NCBI GenBank assembly: GCA_004299555.1
Contig: SCQU01000011.1
Span: 1 to 64,000 of the forward strand
Length of the DNA: 64,000 bases
Direction: 5' to 3'
Origin: Rhodanobacteraceae bacterium
Lineage (GTDB): Bacteria; Pseudomonadota; Gammaproteobacteria; Xanthomonadales; Rhodanobacteraceae
Of this stretch, positions 20,427-28,599 are shown piece by piece (position 1 is the first letter of the stretch; every line of letters starts with the position of its first letter). The notes beneath the pieces are model-generated. The model searched no databases. It had not been told where the DNA came from and saw nothing but the letters and a program-made list of their open reading frames with translations. Position numbers and translations under genes: made by a program.

Positions 20427-22024
20427 GGTTCGGACGTCCGGTACGCGCGTTCACGCAGGATCGACGGCGCACGCCCGCTGGTGTGCCCCGCTGCCGCCCA
20501 ATGGGTCGGGCAGATGCGCAACACCCAATGGGTGTAGCCCTCGTCCATGTAGAACCCCGCATAGACCCAGCGTCGAACCTCGATCACCGCGCGCGGCCAG
20601 AGCTGGAGCAACACCATGCCAAGGTACATTGCCGCCATGCCGGCGAGCGCCACGACGCCCGCCGCGGCGAGTGGCCGTTCGCCCGCGCCGACGGGCGCAT
20701 GATCAACGATCCACCCGGCGAACGTCAGCAATACCGCGCTCGCCAGCGCAACGGTCAGGCGCGCGGCGAGGACCCCCTTGCGTTCGGGCGAGGGTTTGGG
20801 CACCCACAACAGCGGCGCCCACGCCAGCGCCAGCACCGCGCTCCACCACCACGGCCAGCCGCGGCCACCGGTCAGGAATTGGATGCCGAACACGATCGCC
20901 AGCGTCGCCGGTACCGCCAGCAGCATGCTGAGCCACGAATTTTCAACCGGCCCGGTGATGAGCTTGCGGCTGCAGTCCCTGACCGCACTGGAAGCCGCCA
21001 GGAAGTTGTGCGCCTTGTAGAGCGAATGCCCCAGCAGGTGCAATGCGGCAAAGAGGTACAGGCCGAGGCCGCATTCCAGCACCATGAAGCCCATCTGCGC
21101 GATCGTGGACCACGCGAGATGCACCTTCTGGCTGACCCGCGTCAGCAGCACCAGGCCTGCCACCACCGCCGATACCAGACCAAATACCACCAGCAGCCAG
21201 CGCGCGAACAGCGCCCCGGCCAGCAAGGGCGCAAACAGCACCAGCACGTAGCCGCCCAGGTTGACGACGCCGGCGTGCAGCAGCGCCGAGACCGGCGTTG
21301 GCGCTTCCATCACTTGCACCAGCCATCCATGCACCGGCATCAAGGCGGTGCGCGCGATCACGGCGAGCACCAGACAAATCGCACTCACGGTCAACAGGGG
21401 CGATGCCGCATGGCCCGCCGCGGCATACGTCCACAGCGCCGAGAGCGAACCGCTGCCGACCTGCACCCACGCGAAGGCGGCGGCTGCAATCAACAACACG
21501 TCGGCCGCACGATCGGTGACTCTTTTTTTGTGCGCGGCCAGCAAGGCGAACGGGCGGTCGCGATAAAAGCACAACAGGAAGTCCATCGCGTATTCGATGG
21601 CGGCCCACGCGGCGATCAACACGATCCAGTGGTTGGCCAGCAACAGGAAGTGCACCGCGGCAAGCACCCCGGCGAGCGCCGCAATGTAGACCGGTTGCCG
21701 CGGCTCGCCCTGGAGGTGCGTGGAGGAAAATACGCCGATCGCGGTGCCCAGCAGTTGCACCAGCAGGCTCACCCACGCGCCAAACTGGTTGGCCGCCAGC
21801 CACATGTCGGCACCGGCACCGGCGACGCTGTAGGCTCGCACCAGCGCGAGTTGCGAAATCAGCGCCAGCAGGGAAAACGCCAACGCCGCCCACGCCAGGA
21901 CATGGAACCGGTGCCACAGCCGCGGTACCGGTACCGCGCTGCAACGGCTCCACAGCGCCGCTGCCGCCATCAGCAGCGCGGGTAGCAGGGCAAGCGCGAA
22001 GTTCAGCTCGGACGGCAGGCTCAT
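20423..22024 (-). CDS. dabB: DabB, proton-channel-like subunit of inorganic carbon transporter
   Basis: 533 residues, related to the NuoL/MrpA antiporter-like subunits of complex I. About 13-14 membrane segments. The ion-path motifs are in place: AAWAAIEYAMDF, ARTALMPVHGWLVQVMEAPTPVSALLHAGVVN and ALHLLGHSLYKAHNFL with its conserved His and Lys. It should couple cation flow to CO2 hydration by DabA. The start at 22024 has GAGG 7 bases ahead; the longer reading would add 19 hydrophilic residues. It is first in the dabB-dabA operon and is divergent from the LysR gene. The next gene overlaps by four bases. Confidence 0.92.
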   Translation of the reverse strand: MSLPSELNFALALLPALLMAAAALWSRCSAVPVPRLWHRFHVLAWAALAFSLLALISQLALVRAYSVAGAGADMWLAANQFGAWVSLLVQLLGTAIGVFSSTHLQGEPRQPVYIAALAGVLAAVHFLLLANHWIVLIAAWAAIEYAMDFLLCFYRDRPFALLAAHKKRVTDRAADVLLIAAAAFAWVQVGSGSLSALWTYAAAGHAASPLLTVSAICLVLAVIARTALMPVHGWLVQVMEAPTPVSALLHAGVVNLGGYVLVLFAPLLAGALFARWLLVVFGLVSAVVAGLVLLTRVSQKVHLAWSTIAQMGFMVLECGLGLYLFAALHLLGHSLYKAHNFLAASSAVRDCSRKLITGPVENSWLSMLLAVPATLAIVFGIQFLTGGRGWPWWWSAVLALAWAPLLWVPKPSPERKGVLAARLTVALASAVLLTFAGWIVDHAPVGAGERPLAAAGVVALAGMAAMYLGMVLLQLWPRAVIEVRRWVYAGFYMDEGYTHWVLRICPTHWAAAGHTSGRAPSILRERAYRTSEP

Positions 22025-22116
22025 CAGGCACCTCGTGCAATCGCGCGCATCGTCGTGTTTTTTATGTATTCTGTAAATCACATTTATGCTGCAACAATGT
22101 TCCAGAAAATAGAAAC
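22025..22116. promoter_or_regulatory. Divergent promoter region of dabBA and the LysR gene
   Basis: 92 bases, with 22051-22116 conspicuously AT-rich against the surrounding sequence. It holds an inverted repeat ATGT (22064-22067), 12 bases, ACAT (22080-22083), the scale of a LysR half-site pair. Both genes must be transcribed from here. By family habit the LysR protein would bind this site, repress itself and activate dabBA. No clean -35/-10 pair stands out. Confidence 0.55.
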
Positions 22117-23019
22117 ATGGATCTGAGCCAGTTGAATTTCAGGCACTTGTATTACTTTTGGCGTGTCGCCAAGGAGGGTTCGCTGACGCGCGCAACCGAA
22201 CAGGTTCACGTGTCGCCGTCCGCACTTTCGACGCAGATCAAGCAGCTGGAGGACCGGCTTGGCAAACCGCTGTTCGACCGCCGTGGCCGCCGCCTGGAAC
22301 TCACCGCGACGGGCCAGCGCGTGTTCGCCTACGCCGGCAACATCTTTGGCCTGGGTGAACAGATGCTGGGCTGGCTGGAGGGTCGCAGCGAGGGCATGAT
22401 CCGGGTGCGGGTCGGCAGCGTGGCCACGATGTCACGCAATTTCCAGGCGAACTGGCTACGCCCGTTGCTGGCGGACCCGGCGATCATCCTGTCGGTCGAT
22501 TCCGGCTGGCTGGAAGTCCTCATTGAACGCCTGCTGCGCCACCAGCTGGACGTCGTGCTCGCCAATGAACCGGTGGCGTCCGATCCAAGCCGGCCCGTCT
22601 CGTCGCGTTTCCTCGGCAGCCAGGTCATTTCGCTGGTGGGCCGGGCCGACCACTGGGCCGGATCAACGTTGCGCGTGCCGCAGGATCTCGACGGCGTGGA
22701 CGTTGCCCTGCCCAGCACGCGCCACGGCGTGCGCACACAGTTCGACGCCTTGTGCTTTGCCGCGGGCGTACAGCCCAACCTGCGCGCCGAGATCGACGAC
22801 ATGACGATGCTGCGCCTGATCGCGCGCGACAGCGGCTGGATCACGGTGCTGCCAGAGGTGGTCGTGCAAGATGAGCTGCGCTCGGGCGTGCTGGTCAACG
22901 TCGGCGACTCGGACCAACTCAGCGAACACTTCTACGCGATCACCGCCCAGCACCGCCAGGCCGTGGCCCCGCTGGACCAGTTGCTGCTGAACGCGCCATC
23001 GGCCAAGGGGTTCGCCTGA
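22117..23019 (+). CDS. LysR-family regulator, NhaR-like, next to dabBA
   Basis: 300 residues. The N-terminal winged helix (NFRHLYYFWRVAKEGSLTRATEQVHVSPSALSTQIKQLEDRLG) resembles NhaR, the LysR protein that controls a sodium/proton antiporter in enterics, more than CbbR of carbon-fixation genes. The C-terminal effector domain is complete. Divergent from dabB across 92 bases, the classic LysR arrangement, so dabBA is its likely target. The effector could be an ion, pH or a carbon metabolite; sequence alone cannot decide. Confidence 0.88.
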   Translation: MDLSQLNFRHLYYFWRVAKEGSLTRATEQVHVSPSALSTQIKQLEDRLGKPLFDRRGRRLELTATGQRVFAYAGNIFGLGEQMLGWLEGRSEGMIRVRVGSVATMSRNFQANWLRPLLADPAIILSVDSGWLEVLIERLLRHQLDVVLANEPVASDPSRPVSSRFLGSQVISLVGRADHWAGSTLRVPQDLDGVDVALPSTRHGVRTQFDALCFAAGVQPNLRAEIDDMTMLRLIARDSGWITVLPEVVVQDELRSGVLVNVGDSDQLSEHFYAITAQHRQAVAPLDQLLLNAPSAKGFA

Positions 23020-23098
23020 AGTGCCAACACGCGCGCGGTCAATGCGCGGCACCCACGGATGCTGCACACTCGGCAACCACGTCCGGGTCCGCGGAACC

Positions 23099-24544
23099 AT
23101 GCGCTACCTGCTCCTGACTTGCGTCATCGGCTTGCTGTCGGGCAGCCTCGTGCAGCCCGCATCCGCGCAGTTGCCCTCGGCCTGGCGCGACGCGCAGATC
23201 GACGCGATGAACAAGTCGGACGCGATCATGAAGCGTGCGCACGGCCAAAAAAACCTGCTGGCGCAGTACCAGGTCATGCGCCATGCCTACGCGGCAGACG
23301 GCCACGCCGCATTCCGCGCCATCTTTGGCCAATACCTGTCGTGGTATCAAAGCTTCCTCGGCGATTACAAGGATGCCGAGTTGAGCTTTTCAATCGAGCA
23401 GAAACCGCTGGCCGATGACGCCGCCTCGCCCTTGACTGAACCGGGCTGGCACGCCTTGCCGGCACTGGCCTACCTGCCACAGCTGGCAAAAAATTACCGG
23501 GTGGTGTTCTTGAACGAGGCCCACAACATCGCGCTGACCCGCACGCTTACCGTGCGCCTGTTGAAGCCGTTGCGCAAGGAAGGCTTCAACGTGTTCGCGG
23601 TGGAAACGCTGTACCAGGCCGACGTCGCGGCGCTCAACAAACGCGGCTATGCGACCGCAGCCAGCGGGTTCTACACGCGTGAACCGATCTACGCGGAAAT
23701 GGTACGCACGGCGTTGAAGCTCGGTTACAAGGTAGTCGCCTACGAGGCGGATCCGTACCACACCGGCGACGCGCGCGAGGCACAGCAGGCGGAAAACCTG
23801 TGGAACGTCCTCAAGGACGACCCGCACGCCAGGCTGGTGGTCAATGCCGGCTACGCGCACATCCAGAAAACGGGCAAGTTTCTGGGCGCGCGTTCCATGG
23901 CCGAGCACTTCATCGCCGACTCCGGCATCACGCCACTGTCGGTCGAGCAGACCGTCCTGATCCCGCACCAGGACCAGTCGATGAACCACCCGGACTACGG
24001 TGCCATCATCGCCGCGGTGCAGCCGGCGTGGCCGATCGTGTTCGTGGACAAGCAAGGCAAGCCGTGGTCGCTCAGGCCGGGTTACGATGTCAGCGTGATC
24101 TTCCCGCCCGAGCACTTCGTCTATGGGCGCCCGACGTGGGCCGGACTATGGGGCGCACGCGTGCCGTACACGATCGACGGCAACGTCTGCCAGCGGCACT
24201 GGCCATGCCTCGTTGCGGCGCGCTACACAAGCGAAGGCGCGGACGCCGTTCCCGCCGACCGCATGGTGCTCGATCCGATCCCGCTCATGACGGTGAACGA
24301 CATCAAAATCACCACCGGCAATTACAGCACACCGCTGGGCGAGCTTTTCCTGCGGCCGGACCACCGCTATCGCCTGACGGTCAGCGACGAGGCTGGCCGG
24401 CAGATCGGCAGCACCGTCATCGACGTACGCCGCACCCCGGGCGATCCGCCGCCACTGACAACCCTGGCGCCGGCGCCGGCCACGGCGTCCGCCGCACCCT
24501 GTGCGCCTGCCACCCTCTGCAAGGCCCAAGCGACCCAGCCATGA
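23099..24544 (+). CDS. Secreted TIKI/ChaN-like protein
   Basis: 481 residues with a signal peptide (YLLLTCVIGLLSGSL, ending ASA) when started at 23099; an earlier start would bury it. The core has the pattern of the EreA/ChaN/TIKI superfamily: VVFLNEAHN, FAVETLYQ, VVAYEADPYH and NAGYAHIQK, with His and Glu residues that bind heme or metal or act on esters in known members. Residues about 380-480 form a separate domain ending in a Pro/Ala-rich tail. No precise function can be given. Its last four bases overlap the deaminase start, so the two are translated together. Confidence 0.7.
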   Translation: MRYLLLTCVIGLLSGSLVQPASAQLPSAWRDAQIDAMNKSDAIMKRAHGQKNLLAQYQVMRHAYAADGHAAFRAIFGQYLSWYQSFLGDYKDAELSFSIEQKPLADDAASPLTEPGWHALPALAYLPQLAKNYRVVFLNEAHNIALTRTLTVRLLKPLRKEGFNVFAVETLYQADVAALNKRGYATAASGFYTREPIYAEMVRTALKLGYKVVAYEADPYHTGDAREAQQAENLWNVLKDDPHARLVVNAGYAHIQKTGKFLGARSMAEHFIADSGITPLSVEQTVLIPHQDQSMNHPDYGAIIAAVQPAWPIVFVDKQGKPWSLRPGYDVSVIFPPEHFVYGRPTWAGLWGARVPYTIDGNVCQRHWPCLVAARYTSEGADAVPADRMVLDPIPLMTVNDIKITTGNYSTPLGELFLRPDHRYRLTVSDEAGRQIGSTVIDVRRTPGDPPPLTTLAPAPATASAAPCAPATLCKAQATQP

Positions 24545-24969
24545 ACGATACCGTCCAGACCCCGAACGCGCCGGCCGCGGTTGGCGCCTATCCGCACGCG
24601 CGCCGCGTGGGTGACCTGCTGTTCCTGTCGGGGATCGGGCCGCGTACGCCAGGCAGCGATACGATCCCCGGCAACGTTTACGACCGCGACGGCCGGCTGG
24701 TCGCGCACGACATTGAGGCACAGGCGCAACAGGTGTTTGCCAACGTGCGCGCCGTACTCGAAGCGGCGGGCGCCCGCTGGGAGGACCTGGTGGATGTCAC
24801 GGTGTTCCTGACCGACCTGGCCGGCGACTTCAAGCGCTACAACGCGGCATGGACCGCAGCCTTCCCGGATCCTGCCGCCGCACCCTGCCGCACCACGCTC
24901 GGCATCACCGCGCTGCCAACGCCCATCGCGATCGAATTGAAGTGCATTGCGCACCTGCCGCCACGCTGA
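24541..24969 (+). CDS. amnD: 2-aminomuconate deaminase (RidA/YjgF family)
   Basis: 142 residues of the RidA/YjgF fold. The segments PNAPAAVGAYPHARRVGDLLFLSGIGPR, GNVYDRDG and PCRTTLGITALPTPIAIELK match the subgroup annotated as 2-aminomuconate deaminase (AmnD/NbaF) better than general RidA, which has a different end. It would convert 2-aminomuconate to 4-oxalocrotonate and ammonia. The ATG overlaps the preceding stop (ATGA). The dehydrogenase encoded at 14559 would provide its substrate. A looser imine-deaminase role is the alternative. Confidence 0.82.
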   Translation: MNDTVQTPNAPAAVGAYPHARRVGDLLFLSGIGPRTPGSDTIPGNVYDRDGRLVAHDIEAQAQQVFANVRAVLEAAGARWEDLVDVTVFLTDLAGDFKRYNAAWTAAFPDPAAAPCRTTLGITALPTPIAIELKCIAHLPPR

Positions 24970-24975
24970 CGGCGC

Positions 24976-25770
24976 TCAACCGGCCGCGGCGTACGTGAGA
25001 CACGCAGTCAGCAGCGCGCGAATGACGTCTTGTACCGGCGCTGCGCGCGGCGGCAGGTATGCAAAACTGTCCTCGTCCATGTAGGTGTACTGGGCCAGTT
25101 CCAGCTGCACGGCCTCGACTCCCGTCGCGGGCCTGCCATAGTGCCGCGTGATGTAACCACCCTTGAAACGCCCATTGACGACGTGGCTGTAGCCGCCGGC
25201 CCGTCGCCCAAGAATCCCGGCGAGGACGTCCTGCAACCCGGGGCTGCAACTCGCACCGCTGGCGGTGCCAAGGTTGAAATCCGGCAATTGCCCATCGAAG
25301 AACATCGGTACCCGGCTGCGGATGGAATGGCCGTCCCACAACACCACCCGCGGGTGCGAGGCGCGCATCCGCGCCAGTTCCGCCGTCAGCGCGGCGTGAT
25401 AGGGCTGCCAATAGACCCGCCGGCGCAGCGCCAGCTCCGCAGCATCAGGCGCAGCACCGGGGCGATAGATCGGCTCCCCGGCAAAGGTTGTCACCGGCAC
25501 CAGCGCGGTTTCGGCCCGGCCCGGGTACAACGCCTGGCCCTCCGGGTCGCGGTTCAGGTCCGCCACATAGCGCGACCAGTGTGGCGTGATGACCGACGCG
25601 CCAAGCCCACGCGCGAAGGCGTACAGCCGGCCGACGTGCCAGTCGGTGTCCGGCACGCGCGCCGCAGCCGGCGTGATCCGTGCCGCCATGGCCTCCGGCA
25701 GCGCGGTACCGTCGTGCGGCAGGCTGACCAGCAGCGGAGCAGTACCCTCGAGCAGCGTGAAATCCGGCAT
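24976..25770 (-). CDS. hutG: N-formylglutamate deformylase
   Basis: 264 residues, the usual length for the HutG type of N-formylglutamate amidohydrolase, the last step of one histidine breakdown route. Conserved segments are LVSLPHDGTALPE, VPDTDWHVGRLYAFA, YVADLNRDPEG, LWDGHSIRS and DFNLGTASGASC. No other hut genes are present, so it may work on N-formylglutamate from elsewhere in the genome or on a related amide. It ends 6 bases from the stop of the facing deaminase gene. Confidence 0.9.
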   Translation of the reverse strand: MPDFTLLEGTAPLLVSLPHDGTALPEAMAARITPAAARVPDTDWHVGRLYAFARGLGASVITPHWSRYVADLNRDPEGQALYPGRAETALVPVTTFAGEPIYRPGAAPDAAELALRRRVYWQPYHAALTAELARMRASHPRVVLWDGHSIRSRVPMFFDGQLPDFNLGTASGASCSPGLQDVLAGILGRRAGGYSHVVNGRFKGGYITRHYGRPATGVEAVQLELAQYTYMDEDSFAYLPPRAAPVQDVIRALLTACLTYAAAG

Positions 25771-25891
25771 GCGGGAATGGTACCGTCACCGGCTGCCGCG
25801 CGTGCGTGCGCAACGGAAATTTGCACAATCTTCAGGCACACGCCCTTAATCTTGCGCAGTTTGATTCGCCACGGTTCAACCGGGAAAACCT

Positions 25892-28576
25892 TTGAGCGCA
25901 CCGCCCACCACTGACGCGCATCCGCGCGGCGTGTCCATCATCGTCGCCGCGATGCTGCTGGCGCTGCTGGTGGCGGCGTTGAACTTCGCACTGTGGGCCG
26001 CGGCGGACCGCCCCACCGACGTCGTGCCGTGGAACGGCCAGGTCGCCGGTTTTGCCTACAGCCCCTTCCAGCGTTACCAAAGCCCGATCGAGGGTACGTT
26101 CCCGACCGACGCCCAGGTCAGCGCCGACCTTGCCTTGATGGCCAGACACACGCACCGGATTCGTGTGTATTCGGTGCTGCAATATCCCGAGGTACCGCGC
26201 CTGGCCGCCAGGTTCCACCTCGACGTACTGGCCGGCGCGTGGCTGGACCGGCGCACGGACAACAACGACCGGGAAGTCAACGCGCTCATCGCGCAGGCGC
26301 GCCGCTGGCCCGACATCAAACGCGTCGAGGTGGGCAACGAGGTGCTGCTGCGCCACGACATGTCGCCCACGAAGCTCATGGCGTACCTCGACCAGGTGCG
26401 CGCCGCGGTACGCCAGCCGGTTTCGACCGCCGAACCGTGGGACATCTGGGAACGCTATCCCGAGCTCGTGCAGCACGTCGATTTCATCACCGTGCACCTG
26501 CTGCCGTATTGGGATGGCGTGCCGCGCAAGGACGCCATTGGCGACGTGCTGACGCACTACCAGCGCCTGCACCAGCTGTACCCGGACAAGCACATCGTGA
26601 TTGGCGAGGTCGGCTGGCCTTCCAACGGCAACCGTTACGAGTTCGCCAAGCCATCCACCGCCAACCAGGCGATATTCCTGCGTGAATGGTTCCAGGTCGC
26701 GCGCGAGCGTCACTTCGACTACTACCTGATGGAGGCCATCGATCAACCGTGGAAACAGGCGGTGTCAGGCCGCGTTGAAGCCTACTGGGGCGTCTTCAAC
26801 GCCGACCGGCAGCTCAAGTTCCCGCTGACCGGGCCGGTGCTGGAAGACCCCACCTGGCCGTGGAAGGCGCTGGCGTCGGGGTTGCTGGCGCTGCTGCCGA
26901 TGATCTGGTTTGCGTGGCGCTTCGCGCGCTTCAAGCTGACCGGGCGCTTCGTCTATCTCGCGCTGATCCAGCTCGCCGCAGGCCTGATCGTCTGGTCGGT
27001 GACCGTGCCGTTCCAGTTCTACCTTGACGTTGTCGACTGGGCGATGCTGATCATATTGTTCCCGGCCCAGCTCGCGATCCTCGCGATCCTGCTGATCAAC
27101 GGCTTCGAATTCGTCGAAGTGTTGTGGCGGCGGAAATGGGTACGCCAGTTCGGCCTGCTCAAGCCCGACCCGCCCGGCCAGCAACCCTTTGTGTCGATCC
27201 ACCTTGCCTGCTACAACGAGCCGCCGGAGATGGTGGCGGCCACGCTCGATTCGCTGGCCGCGCTCGATTACGCCAACTTTGAAGTGCTGGTCATCGACAA
27301 CAACACCAAGCGCGAGGAAACCTGGAAGCCGCTGGAAGCACACTGCAAACGGCTTGGCCGGCGCTTCCGCTTCTTCCACCTCGACCCATGGCCGGGCTTC
27401 AAGGCGGGCGCGCTGAACTTCGGCCTGAAGGAAACGGACCCGCGCGCCGACATCATCGCGGTCATCGATTCGGACTACGTCGTGCGGAAAGACTGGCTGG
27501 CGGCGCTGACCGGCTACTTCCACGATCGCAACATCGCCGTGGTGCAGTGCCCGCAGGCCAACCGCGACTTTGAAGGCAACGCGTTCCGGCGCATGACCGC
27601 GTGGGAAGGCGACGGCTTCTTCCGCATCGGCATGCACCACCGCAACGAACGCAACGCCATCATCCAGCACGGCACCATGACGATGGTGCGCCGCGTGGCT
27701 CTGGAAGGCACCGGCGGCTGGTCCGAATGGACGATCTGCGAGGACGCGGAACTCGGGCTGCGGCTGTTGCACGCGGGCTACGACACGGTCTACGTCGATG
27801 AGGTCATGGGCCGCGGTGTCACACCGGCGGATTTCCGCGCCTACAAGAGCCAACGCTACCGCTGGGCATTTGGCGCGATGCAGATCCTGAAAGGCCGCTG
27901 GGGCTGGATGGTGCGCAAGGGCCCGTTGACCGCCGCCCAGCGCTTCCACTTCCTCACCGGCTGGTTCTCGTGGTTCGCAGACGCGCTGCACATGGTCTTC
28001 AGCCTGATGGCGCTTGGCTGGACCGCGGCGATGCTGCTGTTTCCCTCCATCTTCAGCCTGCCGATGCGGCTGTTCCTGGTCCCGGTGCTGGCGTTCTTTG
28101 TCGCCAAGGCGCTGTTCGGCATCATCCTCTACCGGGCGCGCGTGCCATGCAGCTGGCGCGACACCTTGATGGCGGCGATCGCCAGCATGGGCCTGTCGCA
28201 CGCCATCGCGCGCGGCATCTGGATGGGTCTGGTCAAGCAGAAAATGGAATTCGTGCGCACCGCCAAAAGCCGGCGCCTGTCGGGTGGCGCGGCCGGCGCC
28301 TTTGGGCCGGTACATGAAGAACTCCTGATGTCGATCGCATTGCTGCTTGCGGTGGTTGGCATGGCGGTGAACTTTGGCTCACGCTACATCGAAGGCCAGT
28401 TGTGGATGGTGATCCTGTGCGCGCAGGAGCTGCCGTACCTGTCGGCGGTGACCGGTGCGCTGGTGGCGCATTACTCGCACGACCGGCCCGCCGAAGTGCC
28501 GGCGGCGGCAACGGCCGCCGGGCACACCGCGCCGGCTCCGGCCGAGCCGGTCGATGCGCGCGCCGCCACGACCTGA
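25892..28576 (+). CDS. GH17-GT2 membrane beta-glucan synthase (NdvB-like)
   Basis: 894 residues from a TTG start. A membrane anchor (about 14-36) leads to a GH17 domain with both catalytic glutamates: Glu150 in VGNEVLLR and Glu239 in GEVGWPS. After several membrane helices (about 320-420) comes a GT2 domain beginning VSIHLACYNEPP at 434, with Asp526/Asp528 (DSDYV), Glu617-Asp618 (CEDAEL) and the processive QRYRW at 654-658, then more helices. The same plan occurs in Pseudomonas NdvB, which makes cyclic beta-1,3-glucans. It should build a beta-glucan from UDP-glucose and remodel it by transglycosylation. TamA and TamB follow 23 bases later. Confidence 0.9.
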   Translation: MSAPPTTDAHPRGVSIIVAAMLLALLVAALNFALWAAADRPTDVVPWNGQVAGFAYSPFQRYQSPIEGTFPTDAQVSADLALMARHTHRIRVYSVLQYPEVPRLAARFHLDVLAGAWLDRRTDNNDREVNALIAQARRWPDIKRVEVGNEVLLRHDMSPTKLMAYLDQVRAAVRQPVSTAEPWDIWERYPELVQHVDFITVHLLPYWDGVPRKDAIGDVLTHYQRLHQLYPDKHIVIGEVGWPSNGNRYEFAKPSTANQAIFLREWFQVARERHFDYYLMEAIDQPWKQAVSGRVEAYWGVFNADRQLKFPLTGPVLEDPTWPWKALASGLLALLPMIWFAWRFARFKLTGRFVYLALIQLAAGLIVWSVTVPFQFYLDVVDWAMLIILFPAQLAILAILLINGFEFVEVLWRRKWVRQFGLLKPDPPGQQPFVSIHLACYNEPPEMVAATLDSLAALDYANFEVLVIDNNTKREETWKPLEAHCKRLGRRFRFFHLDPWPGFKAGALNFGLKETDPRADIIAVIDSDYVVRKDWLAALTGYFHDRNIAVVQCPQANRDFEGNAFRRMTAWEGDGFFRIGMHHRNERNAIIQHGTMTMVRRVALEGTGGWSEWTICEDAELGLRLLHAGYDTVYVDEVMGRGVTPADFRAYKSQRYRWAFGAMQILKGRWGWMVRKGPLTAAQRFHFLTGWFSWFADALHMVFSLMALGWTAAMLLFPSIFSLPMRLFLVPVLAFFVAKALFGIILYRARVPCSWRDTLMAAIASMGLSHAIARGIWMGLVKQKMEFVRTAKSRRLSGGAAGAFGPVHEELLMSIALLLAVVGMAVNFGSRYIEGQLWMVILCAQELPYLSAVTGALVAHYSHDRPAEVPAAATAAGHTAPAPAEPVDARAATT

Positions 28577-28599
28577 CGGCCAAGGGTCGCTGCGCGCGC

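Noticed and set aside
26765-28315. Minus-strand frame of 516 codons over the glucan synthase
   Set aside because: Same reason: it mirrors a gene with full catalytic motifs.
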